DNA from: Comamonadaceae bacterium
GTDB taxonomy: Bacteria > Pseudomonadota > Gammaproteobacteria > Burkholderiales > Burkholderiaceae_C
Direction of reading: 5' to 3'
Length of the DNA: 64,000 bases
Assembly: GCA_013297875.1 (NCBI GenBank)
Contig: JAAFIW010000004.1
Location: 124,001-188,000, forward strand
The notes beneath the pieces are model-generated. The model saw only the letters and a program-made list of their open reading frames with translations. It searched no databases and was not told where the DNA came from. A program made the translations under genes and the position numbers. Each line of letters begins with the position of its first letter. Within the stretch, counting starts at the first letter, position 1. Below, one piece after another: positions 32,227 through 39,710 of the stretch.

Positions 32227-33537
32227 TTATCGCGACCTCAGTGCCTCTGCCAACGCCGCAAATGCCCTGCGGTCCAAGGTGTGGGTAAAGGCGGTGTTGG
32301 GTACCGGGTGCGACGACAGCTTCACCACCACCAGCTCGGCGGCCGGGTTGATGTGAATGTGCTGACCATTCAAGCCCTTGGCCTCAAACGTACCATCTGC
32401 ATCGTGGGGTATCCACCAGTGGTTGTGGTACGAATAGCCGGCACGCATGGGCATGCCGCCAGCCTTGAATTTTTCCGCGTCTGCGCCTTTGCGGATTTCG
32501 GCCACCGAGTCGGCTGAGACCACCTGGCGGCCATTGAAGCGACCACCCAGGCGCAGCATTTCACCCAGTCGACCCAGGTCGCGCAGCGTGGCGCTGACGC
32601 CCACACTGGTCAGTTGCGTACCGACGGAATCGACCCACACAGAAGCATCTTCCTGCGCGCCCAATGGTGCCCAGATGCGTTGCGACAGCAGCTCGGCATA
32701 GCTCTTACCGGTCACCCGTTGCAGCAGCCAGCCGATCACCTCGGTATCGGCTGATTTGTACTGAAAACCTGCGCCATGTGCGCCGTCTTTTTTGACGGTT
32801 TTCAAAAATTCGGTGATGGTTTTGGGGCCGGGGTAGTTGGCCGGTGCGGGCACCAGCCCACCAGCGATCAGGTACTGGAAGATGCCTGACTTCGGATCGG
32901 CAAAGTCCTCCTGGTATTGCACGCCGGTGGTCATGTCCAGCGTCTGTTGCACGGTGGCATCGCCCCAGGCGCTGTCTTTCAGTTCGGGCAGGTAGCTTGA
33001 GACCGGCGCGCCCGCATCAATCAAACCCTCGCGTATCAGCTCGGTGGCCAGCAGACCCGTGAGCGACTTGCTCATGGACAGCAGCGCGTGCGGCTGGTGG
33101 GCTTGCATGCCCAGGTCGTAGCGCTCATACACCACCTGACCCTTGTGCATCACCAGCAAGGCATCGGTGTAGGTGTTGCGCTGCCAGTCGGCCACGGTCA
33201 GGCGGACACCTTTGTCATCGTCGAACGACAGGGCATCCAGCTCACGTGGTGCGGCAGGCAGGGGCGACACGCTGCCTGCGCCGCGCCACACGGCGGCGGT
33301 CGGCCCCAGCTCACGTAAATGCTGGTAGGCCCAGCGGATATTGGGGTACTTCAGTATTTCGGCGAGCCGCACCACCTTGTCGGGCGGTGGCGGAAACCCT
33401 TTCATCAAACCCAGGGTGACGGCGTTGGTGGCGTCAGGCGAGGGCAGCGCGGGGGGCTGCTGGGCTTGCGCGATGGATACAGTCAACAGCGTTGCGGCGA
33501 TTGATACGGCGCAGATGGAAAAACGAAACAATGACAT
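32227..33537 (-). CDS. Secreted serine hydrolase (beta-lactamase/esterase EstB family)
   Basis: 436 residues with a signal peptide (SIAATLLTVSIAQAQ). The penicillin-binding fold is shown by ALLSMSKSLTGLLATEL (SxxK nucleophile), FQYKSADTEVIGWLL (YxS) and, near the C-terminus, LNGQHIHINPAAELVVVKLSSHPV in the position of the third motif. These proteins are esterases or D-amino-peptide hydrolases in the periplasm. The last codons border the R3 repeat. It follows the thioredoxin gene on the same strand after 36 bp. Confidence 0.87.
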   Translation of the reverse strand: MSLFRFSICAVSIAATLLTVSIAQAQQPPALPSPDATNAVTLGLMKGFPPPPDKVVRLAEILKYPNIRWAYQHLRELGPTAAVWRGAGSVSPLPAAPRELDALSFDDDKGVRLTVADWQRNTYTDALLVMHKGQVVYERYDLGMQAHQPHALLSMSKSLTGLLATELIREGLIDAGAPVSSYLPELKDSAWGDATVQQTLDMTTGVQYQEDFADPKSGIFQYLIAGGLVPAPANYPGPKTITEFLKTVKKDGAHGAGFQYKSADTEVIGWLLQRVTGKSYAELLSQRIWAPLGAQEDASVWVDSVGTQLTSVGVSATLRDLGRLGEMLRLGGRFNGRQVVSADSVAEIRKGADAEKFKAGGMPMRAGYSYHNHWWIPHDADGTFEAKGLNGQHIHINPAAELVVVKLSSHPVPNTAFTHTLDRRAFAALAEALRSR

Positions 33538-33573
33538 GGCGATTCCTTGTGTGGGTTTAGGTTGTGGCTTGGC

Positions 33574-34122
33574 TCACACCAAGGGCTTTTGGCCCAGCAA
33601 ATGCCGGATGACCGCCTCGGTGCGCTCGTACTGCCCCTCGCCAAAGTGTTTGTATTGGGTGGTACCACGGGCATCGATCAGGTAGGTGGCGGGCCAGTAC
33701 TGGTTGGAATAGGCTTTCCAGGTGGTATAGCGGTTGTCTTGCGCCACCGCGTGCTTGACGCCCATGCGTTTGATGGCGGCCTGCACGTTGGCGGTCGATC
33801 GTTCAAACGGAAACTCAGGCGTGTGCACACCCACCACCACCAGCCCGGCTGCACGATAGGTTTCGGCCCACCGGTTGATGTAGGGCATGGTGCGCTGGCA
33901 GTTGATGCAGGCGTAGGTCCAGAAGTCCACCAACACCACCTTGCCGCGCAGACCCGCCAGGGTCAGCGGCTCGGCGTTCAGCCATTGCTCAATGCCTGCA
34001 AATTCGGGCGCGGCTCCGTAGTCGTGCAGGCTGGGCGATGCAGCCAGCACCCGGCTGGCAGCAGCCGTGGCGATAGCTGCCAGCAAGGCGCGCCGCTCAA
34101 ACGAAAAAGAAGAAGGTTTCAT
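33574..34122 (-). CDS. Thioredoxin-fold (TlpA/ResA-like) envelope protein
   Basis: 182 residues. The N-terminus has a twin-arginine-like signal (SFERRALLAAIATAAASRVLA). The thioredoxin motif is WTYACINCQRTMPYIN (CxxC with Ile-Asn, as in DipZ-type proteins). VGVHTPEFPFERSTANVQAA and WPATYLIDARG (cis-Pro) follow. It receives electrons from the CcdA protein encoded 3 bp upstream and reduces periplasmic substrates. Confidence 0.9.
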   Translation of the reverse strand: MKPSSFSFERRALLAAIATAAASRVLAASPSLHDYGAAPEFAGIEQWLNAEPLTLAGLRGKVVLVDFWTYACINCQRTMPYINRWAETYRAAGLVVVGVHTPEFPFERSTANVQAAIKRMGVKHAVAQDNRYTTWKAYSNQYWPATYLIDARGTTQYKHFGEGQYERTEAVIRHLLGQKPLV

Positions 34123-34125
34123 GGG

Positions 34126-34827
34126 TCAAAGTCCTGTTTTGCCTTGGGGATAAAACTGTGTGAGCCAAACGGTGATGTGCCCGTCGAGTTGGAAAAACAT
34201 GGCCAGCGCCACGCCCACAATCACCACGCCAAAGCCTTGTTGCAAGCGGTGGGTGTGGCGGGCCAACTGGCGCACGCGGGTGGTGGCGTACTGGCCGCCA
34301 TAGGCAATGGCCAGCATGGGCAAGGCGGCCCCTATCGAGTAGCAAGCTAGCAGCAACGCAGCCCGTGCGTTGTCGGGCTCAGTGGCCACCAGCGTGAGAA
34401 TGGAGCCCAGCACCGGGCCAGCGCAAGGCGTCCACACCGCGCCCAGCGACAGGCCAAGCACCAGGCCACCCAGATTGCCACTGCCCGCCCGGTCACCCAG
34501 GCCGCTGATGTGGTTGAGCCAGCCGTTGCTGTGCATGGCTAGCCATTGAAACGGCGTGGACCAGATCATCAGCACACCAAACACCAGCAGCAGCGCCGTG
34601 GCCAGGTTGCGCAGCCCGTCTGGCGTCAGGCCCAACACGTGCGAAAACAGGTTGAACAGCAGGGCCACCGAGCCAAACGCCAGCGCAAAGCCCAGGGCAA
34701 TAAAGACCGGGCGGGCGCGGTGGTGGTGACCTACAGATGCGCCCAGCACTACCGGCAGCATGGGCAGCACACAGGGTGCCGCCACCGTCAAGGTGCCCGC
34801 TGCCAAAGCCAGCAAAGGACTGGTCAC
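34126..34827 (-). CDS. ccdA: CcdA/DsbD-type cytochrome c biogenesis membrane protein
   Basis: About 233 residues with six membrane helices. The two conserved cysteines are in AAPCVLPMLPVVLGASVG and GAVWTPCAGPVLGSILTL. It moves reducing power from cytoplasmic thioredoxin to the TlpA-like protein next to it. A GTG start overlapping the DUF2147 stop (GTGA) was chosen; the longer frame adds a non-hydrophobic leader. Confidence 0.9.
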   Translation of the reverse strand: MTSPLLALAAGTLTVAAPCVLPMLPVVLGASVGHHHRARPVFIALGFALAFGSVALLFNLFSHVLGLTPDGLRNLATALLLVFGVLMIWSTPFQWLAMHSNGWLNHISGLGDRAGSGNLGGLVLGLSLGAVWTPCAGPVLGSILTLVATEPDNARAALLLACYSIGAALPMLAIAYGGQYATTRVRQLARHTHRLQQGFGVVIVGVALAMFFQLDGHITVWLTQFYPQGKTGL

Positions 34828-35255
34828 TGGCTGCCCTCCGCAGGGCCGGGGCGACGCCATACCTGGGTTTTGCCAAACAGCGGCAGACCCACATAGCCAT
34901 GCACCAGCAACTGGTCAGGTGCACCCAGCTTGACCGTGGCGCTGTAGTGCTTGTCGTTTTCCCGGTTGTAGATGCGGCCTTTGAGCTGGCCATCGTCATC
35001 GGCTTTCAGGTCCGACAGAATGACCATGCCCAGCGGTGGTGGCGCAGCCGGGGTGGTCGAACCGGATCCGCTCATCGCGCGGTTGGCGATCACGCGAACC
35101 ACTGTGCCGCACAGCAGGTCGGCGCAGGGCGCAATCTCCACCTCCAGGTTGCCGCTTTCAACGATCCAGCGGCCCAGGTGCGTGGGCTGCTGCGCAAAGG
35201 CCAGTGGCGCCGTGATGAGGGCAGCCAGTGCCGCCATAGCCAGTTGGTGTTTCAT
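34824..35255 (-). CDS. DUF2147 secreted protein
   Basis: 143 residues with a signal peptide (MAALAALITAPLAFAQ). LGRWIVESGNLEVEIAPCADLLCGTVVRV and the lipocalin-like strands GRIYNRENDKHYSATVKLGAPDQLLVHGYVGLPLFGKTQVWRR are the family pattern. The two nearby Cys may form a disulfide made or repaired by the CcdA system. It is first in the DUF2147-ccdA-thioredoxin operon, with GGAGATCAC as ribosome site. Confidence 0.85.
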   Translation of the reverse strand: MKHQLAMAALAALITAPLAFAQQPTHLGRWIVESGNLEVEIAPCADLLCGTVVRVIANRAMSGSGSTTPAAPPPLGMVILSDLKADDDGQLKGRIYNRENDKHYSATVKLGAPDQLLVHGYVGLPLFGKTQVWRRPGPAEGSQ

Positions 35256-35420
35256 GTGATCTCCATGCAAGTTGATGAAGACCCGATTGAAGAGACCGCA
35301 GGTATCAGGCATGTGTTTTGCCCCGGCAGATTTGTATGTGGGCTTGTGCTTAGCGGTGCCAGACATGTTGAGATACATGCCGTCCCGGTTCATCTGATGC
35401 CGGTCGGGTAAAAAGGACGC

Positions 35421-36170
35421 ATGGATTCCACCGACCACATCCTGATCGTTGACGACGACCCCGGCATTCGCGAGCTGGTCGCGCAGTACCTGCGCAAGCA
35501 GGGTTTGCAGGTCAGCAGCGCGGCCGACGGGCCGCAAATGCGTGCGGTGCTGGCCACGCAACGCATTGACTTGGTGGTGCTGGACCTGATGCTGCCCGGC
35601 ATCGACGGCATAGGCCTGTGCCGCGAGCTGCGCAGTCCAGGCTTGCCCCACCTACCCATCTTGATGTTGACCGCGCGCAGCGACGAGGCCGACCGCATTC
35701 TGGGGCTGGAGTTAGGGGCTGATGACTACCTGACCAAGCCGTTTGCCGCGCGCGAGCTGCTGGCCCGCATCCGCGCCGTGCTGCGGCGCACCCGCATGCT
35801 GCCGCCCAACCTGGCCAAGGCGGAGCCGGTCAGCCAAATCGGTTTTGGCGACTGGCGGTTGGACACCACGGCGCGCCACCTGCTGGACGTTGATGGCGCG
35901 GTGGTGGCCCTGTCGGGCGCTGAGTACCGGCTGCTGCGCGTGCTTCTGGATCACCCGCAGCGCGTGCTCACGCGTGACCAGTTGCTCAACCTCACACAGG
36001 GCCGCGAGTCCGATGTGTTTGACCGTTCGATTGACCTGCTGATCAGCCGCTTGCGCCAGCGGCTGCGCGACGAGGCGCGCGAGGCCCGCTACATCAAGAC
36101 GGTGCGCAACGAGGGCTATGTGTTTTGCGCGGCGGTGAGCAGCAGCGGGCGTCATCGTGAAACTGCCTGA
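35421..36170 (+). CDS. OmpR/PhoB-family response regulator
   Basis: 249 residues. The receiver has acidic DDD at residues 11-13, the phosphorylation site Asp55 in LVVLDLMLPG, and LTKPFAARELL. The C-terminal winged-helix domain includes LDVDGAVVALSGAEYRLLRVLLDHPQRVLTRDQLL and SRLRQRLRDEAREARYIKTVRNEGYVF. It pairs with the EnvZ-like kinase that follows after an R4 repeat. Target genes are unknown; the divergent envelope-redox operon is a candidate because the two share a 165-bp intergenic region. Confidence 0.93.
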   Translation: MDSTDHILIVDDDPGIRELVAQYLRKQGLQVSSAADGPQMRAVLATQRIDLVVLDLMLPGIDGIGLCRELRSPGLPHLPILMLTARSDEADRILGLELGADDYLTKPFAARELLARIRAVLRRTRMLPPNLAKAEPVSQIGFGDWRLDTTARHLLDVDGAVVALSGAEYRLLRVLLDHPQRVLTRDQLLNLTQGRESDVFDRSIDLLISRLRQRLRDEAREARYIKTVRNEGYVFCAAVSSSGRHRETA

Positions 36171-36200
36171 TTAGATACATGCCGCAGACACAACCAAACC

Positions 36201-36295
36201 GTCATTCCCGCGCAGGCGGGAATCCCCCTCAGCGAACCCAGCACCCATGCAGCAGTTCGTCCTCGCCCCTGGATTCCCGCCTGCGCGGGAATGAC
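36201..36295. repeat. R4 (dRS3-like) long inverted repeat
   Basis: 25-bp arms starting GTCATTCCCGCGCAGG and ending CCTGCGCGGGAATGAC are exact inverted repeats (36201-36225 and 36271-36295). Each contains ATTCCC-N8-GGGAAT. It lies between response regulator and kinase genes and could set their relative expression. Confidence 0.85.
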
Positions 36296-36319
36296 GATCT
36301 AAGGCATTTACTTGATCGG

Positions 36320-37657
36320 ATGAAGCTGTCACTGGCTTGGCCCCGATCATTGTTGGGGCGGGTCACCCTCATTTTGTTCGCCGGTCTGGCCGCCGCCCAT
36401 GTGCTGTCGTTCTGGCTGGTGGTGATGGAGCGCAGCCTGGCCATGGGCGGCATGATGGTGAATTACCTGGCCAGCGATGTGGCCAGCTCGGTGGCCATGC
36501 TGGAGCGGCTGCCGCCCGCCGAGCGCGCCGCCTGGCTGCCCCGGCTCGAGCGGCCCAACTACCGCCTGGCCTTGCAGCCCAGTGCGTCCGCACCGCCCAG
36601 CAACTCACCCCTGGCAGAGCCCCTGAAGCGCGCAGTGGCCGCAGCCCTGGTGCCGACGCGCGATGTGCAGGTGCTGGCCAACGGTGGCATTGGGGAGCTG
36701 CGGGTGCAGCTGCAATTGACCGACGGCACACCGCTGGCCATCGATGTGGCGCACCGGGGTTTGCGTATCTCGCCCTGGGTGCTGGGCGTGCTGGCAGCGC
36801 AGCTGGCTCTACTGGCGGCCTTGAGCTGGCTGGCGGTGTCGCTGGCCACCCGCCCCTTGAAGCGGCTGGCAGACGCTGCCGATGCCTTGAACCCGGCCCA
36901 CCCCAGCCGTGTGCCCGCGACGCCGCTGCCCGAAGAAGGCCCCAGCGAAGTGGCTCGCGCGGCAGTGGCCTTCAACGCCATGCAGCAGCGCATTCAAGCG
37001 CACTTGGACGAGCGCATGCAGATTCTGGCGGCCGTCTCGCACGACCTGCAAACCCCCATCACCCGCCTGCGCCTGCGCGCCGATTTGCTGGACGACACGG
37101 CACTGCGCGACAAGCTGCATGCCGACCTGGCCGAAATGCAGGCCCTGGTGGAACAGGGCATTGCCTACGCCCGCTCGGCCCATGCGGTGCAGGAGCCCCA
37201 GCAGGTCGTCGACCTGCAAGCGCTGTTGCACAGCATCATTTACGACTACGCTGACGCGGGCCACGCCGTCACGCTTTCTGCCCATGGCATGGGCTCACTG
37301 CGAACCCGCCCCCAGGCGCTTCGCCGCCTGCTGTGCAACCTCATGGACAACGCGTTGAAGTTTGCCGGGGCTGCCGAGCTATCAGCCCAAACGCGTTCAG
37401 ATGGCACTTTGACCCTGTGTGTGCTGGACCGTGGCCCCGGCATTCCCGCGCACGAGCTGCAAGCCGTGCTGCAACCGTTTTACCGCGTGGAAAACTCGCG
37501 CAACCGCAGCACCGGCGGCACTGGCTTGGGCCTGGCCATCGCCCAGCAACTGGCCCAGGCCCTAGGCGGCACGCTGGCCTTGGCCGAGCGACCCGGCGGC
37601 GGACTGCAGGCCTGCCTGATTTGCTCGAATGCCGCGGTGAAGGTAGAGCCGCAATAG
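36320..37657 (+). CDS. EnvZ-type sensor histidine kinase
   Basis: 445 residues: a first membrane helix (VTLILFAGLAAAHVLSFWLVV), a periplasmic sensor of about 130 residues, a second helix (VLGVLAAQLALLAALSWLAVSL) and a HAMP (RPLKRLADAADALNP). The dimerisation domain contains the phospho-His in LAAVSHDLQTPITRLRLRADLL. The ATPase has N, G1 (DRGPGIP) and G2 (GGTGLGLAIAQQL) boxes. The start is ATG 36320; the longer frame would be built from R4 sequence. Confidence 0.92.
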   Translation: MKLSLAWPRSLLGRVTLILFAGLAAAHVLSFWLVVMERSLAMGGMMVNYLASDVASSVAMLERLPPAERAAWLPRLERPNYRLALQPSASAPPSNSPLAEPLKRAVAAALVPTRDVQVLANGGIGELRVQLQLTDGTPLAIDVAHRGLRISPWVLGVLAAQLALLAALSWLAVSLATRPLKRLADAADALNPAHPSRVPATPLPEEGPSEVARAAVAFNAMQQRIQAHLDERMQILAAVSHDLQTPITRLRLRADLLDDTALRDKLHADLAEMQALVEQGIAYARSAHAVQEPQQVVDLQALLHSIIYDYADAGHAVTLSAHGMGSLRTRPQALRRLLCNLMDNALKFAGAAELSAQTRSDGTLTLCVLDRGPGIPAHELQAVLQPFYRVENSRNRSTGGTGLGLAIAQQLAQALGGTLALAERPGGGLQACLICSNAAVKVEPQ

Positions 37658-37669
37658 CTCGCCGGGATC

Positions 37670-37780
37670 TTTGAACGCAGAGGGCGCAAAGGTTGCGCAG
37701 AGGGCGCAAAAGGAACAGCCAAAATTTTTATGGTTTTCTTTTGCGTCCTCTGCGAAATCTCTGCGCTCTCTGCGTTCAAA
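37670..37780 (+). repeat. R3 repeat (complete palindrome)
   Basis: TTTGAACGCAGAG and CTCTGCGTTCAAA are exact 13-bp arms at the ends, with inner GCGCAAAAGGAA and TTCTTTTGCG also inverted. It lies between the kinase gene and dbpA and may act as a bidirectional transcript end. A truncated copy is at 32150. Confidence 0.8.
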
Positions 37781-37788
37781 CTACCCCC

Positions 37789-39207
37789 ATGACAAACGCC
37801 CAAACCAGCTTTAACACCCTCCCCCTCTCTCCCGCCACCCTCGCCAACCTGGCGCAGCTGGGCTACACGGAGATGACGCCCATCCAGGCCGCAGCCCTGC
37901 CACCCGCGCTGCTGGGCAAAGACCTGATTGCCCAAGCCAAAACCGGCAGCGGTAAAACGGCCGCTTTCGCCCTTGCTCTGTTGGCCAACTTGAATCCAAG
38001 ACGCTTCGCCGTTCAGGCCCTGGTGCTGTGCCCCACGCGTGAGCTGGCCGATCAGGTGACCACTGAAATCCGCCGTCTGGCCCGTTCAGAAGAAAACACC
38101 AAAGTCGTCACGCTGTGCGGCGGCGTGCCCCTTAGGGCCCAAGTGGCCAGTCTGGAAAACGGGGCGCATGTGGTGGTGGGTACGCCGGGGCGGGTGATGG
38201 ACCACCTGGAGCGCGGCAGCTTGACGCTGGAGGCACTGAATACCCTGGTGCTCGATGAAGCCGACCGCATGCTGGACATGGGCTTTTTTGACGACATCAC
38301 CACCGTGGCCAAGCAGTGCCCGAAAGAGCGCCAAACCCTGCTGTTTTCCGCCACCTACCCTGAAGGCATTGCCAAGCTCAGCGCGCAGTTCATGCGCGCG
38401 CCGCTGACCATCACCGTCGATGCGCAGCACGACAGCAGCCAGATCGAGCAGCGCTGGTACGAGGTCAAAGATTCACGTGACGCCAGTGAACGCCTGCATG
38501 CGGTGAGTCTGTTGCTGAACCACTTTCGCCCCGCCAGCACCCTGGCGTTTTGCAATACCAAGGCCCAGTGCCGCGACCTGGCCGCCGTGCTGCAAGCCCA
38601 GGGTTTTGTGGCCTTGGCGCTGTATGGCGAGCTGGAGCAGCGCGAGCGCGACCAGGTGCTGGTGCAGTTTGCCAACCGCAGTTGCAGCGTGCTGGTGGCC
38701 ACCGACGTGGCCGCGCGCGGGCTGGACATTGCGCAGCTGGAAGCCGTCATCAATGTGGATGTGACGCCCGATGCTGAAGTGCATGTCCACCGCATCGGCC
38801 GCACCGGCCGCGCAGGCGAAAAAGGCCTGGCGCTGAATCTGGCCAGCCTGAACGAGATGGGCAGCGTGGGAAAAATCGAGGTGCTGCAAGGCCAGGCCTC
38901 GCAATGGCACAAGCTCGATACGCTGACGCCCACCAGCAATGCCCTATTGCGCCCGCCCATGACCACCCTGCAAATCGTCGGCGGCCGCAAAGAAAAAATC
39001 CGCGCGGGCGATGTGCTGGGTGCGTTGACCGGCGAGGCCGGTTTTGCCAAAGAGCAGATTGGCAAGATCAACGTGAACGAGTTTTCCACCTACGTGGCCG
39101 TGGACTCCGCGATTGCCCAAGACGCCCTGCAGCGCCTGAACGCGGGGCGCATCAAGGGCAAGAGTGTGAAGGTGCGGCTGTTGGATGGGGCTTTATCGGG
39201 CAATTGA
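37789..39207 (+). CDS. dbpA: ATP-dependent RNA helicase DbpA
   Basis: A 472-residue DEAD-box helicase: AQAKTGSGKTAAFAL (motif I), PTREL, TPGRVMD, VLDEADRML (motif II), LFSATYP (III) and RIGRTGRAGE (VI). The C-terminal 75 residues (MTTLQIVGGRKEKIRAGDVLGALTGEAGFAKEQIGKINV, then KGKSVKVRLL) form the DbpA RNA-recognition domain that binds hairpin 92 of 23S rRNA. It works in large ribosomal subunit assembly. The start is the ATG nine bases after the R3 repeat; no good ribosome site is visible. Confidence 0.95.
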   Translation: MTNAQTSFNTLPLSPATLANLAQLGYTEMTPIQAAALPPALLGKDLIAQAKTGSGKTAAFALALLANLNPRRFAVQALVLCPTRELADQVTTEIRRLARSEENTKVVTLCGGVPLRAQVASLENGAHVVVGTPGRVMDHLERGSLTLEALNTLVLDEADRMLDMGFFDDITTVAKQCPKERQTLLFSATYPEGIAKLSAQFMRAPLTITVDAQHDSSQIEQRWYEVKDSRDASERLHAVSLLLNHFRPASTLAFCNTKAQCRDLAAVLQAQGFVALALYGELEQRERDQVLVQFANRSCSVLVATDVAARGLDIAQLEAVINVDVTPDAEVHVHRIGRTGRAGEKGLALNLASLNEMGSVGKIEVLQGQASQWHKLDTLTPTSNALLRPPMTTLQIVGGRKEKIRAGDVLGALTGEAGFAKEQIGKINVNEFSTYVAVDSAIAQDALQRLNAGRIKGKSVKVRLLDGALSGN

Positions 39208-39209
39208 TG

Positions 39210-39255
39210 GGGTAGCCCATAGAAAGACTGCTCGGGCAGCTATGAAATTGGAAGC
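39210..39255 (-). repeat. R2 dispersed repeat
   Basis: The TAGCCCATAGAAAGACTGCT, CGGGCAGCTATG block begins three bases after the dbpA stop. Confidence 0.7.
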
Positions 39256-39343
39256 AATCACAGCACGCTGGCTCGAATGGTTTTGCGTCCTCTCCCGCGT
39301 TGCGAGAGAGGACGGGGGGGTGAGGGCGACTGAGCCGGGACAA

Positions 39344-39439
39344 GCATTTGGGGTCAGATCCCGATTCAGGACGTGGAGCCTCCGGCGCGACACAAAGCAC
39401 ATACGAAATCGGGCTCTGACCGGCTCTGACCCCAATTGC
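39344..39439 (+). repeat. R1 palindromic element, copy B1
   Basis: GCATTTGGGGTCAGA pairs with TCTGACCCCAATTGC with one mismatch. A 10-bp direct duplication (GGCTCTGACC) interrupts the right arm. Confidence 0.8.
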
Positions 39440-39471
39440 GTGCTGGTCAAAGCGGGAGGTTTGGGCGCGCA

Positions 39472-39514
39472 GATGCCCCCATCCCAACCTTCCCCCGGGA
39501 GGGGAAGGAGTCAG
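39472..39514 (+). repeat. R6 repeat
   Basis: CCCCCATCCCAACCTTCCCC is followed by CGGGAGGGGAAGGAGTCAG, a small hairpin. It is also found at 48121 and inside liuD. Confidence 0.7.
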
Positions 39515-39534
39515 CTACCGCAGCGCTCGACCGA

Positions 39535-39638
39535 TTGGGTTCAGAAATAGGGGTCAGAGCACCATTTCGTACCGGCTCCCCGCGCGCCGGAACAAGCCTC
39601 GTCCTGAATGGTGATCTGACCCCCATTTCCGATCCCAA
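39535..39638 (-). repeat. R1 palindromic element, copy B2 (reverse)
   Basis: GAAATAGGGGTCAGA pairs with TCTGACCCCCATTTC; the outer TTGGG pairs with CCCAA. The 86-bp core length equals that of copies A1 and C2. Confidence 0.8.
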
Positions 39639-39655
39639 TTTGCAGGTTTCATGGT

Positions 39656-39702
39656 GGTAGCCCATATGAATACTGCTCAAGCAGCTATTTATTTCATAGT
39701 GA
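39656..39702 (-). repeat. R2 dispersed repeat
   Basis: TAGCCCATATGAATACTGCT, CAAGCAGCTATTTATTTCAT then AG. It ends 9 bp before the stop codon of the giant exoprotein gene. Confidence 0.8.
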
Positions 39703-39710
39703 ACGGCGAC

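Larger units (their letters stand above)
39212..39702 (+). repeat. Composite direct repeat, copy B (fhaB 3-prime side)
   Basis: The order is R2, a CTCTCCCGC-rich hairpin, R1 (forward), R6, R1 (reverse), R2. The same order recurs at 47851-48412 in the same orientation, with long matching stretches. The whole 39208-39710 gap consists of this element and carries no gene. Confidence 0.85.
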
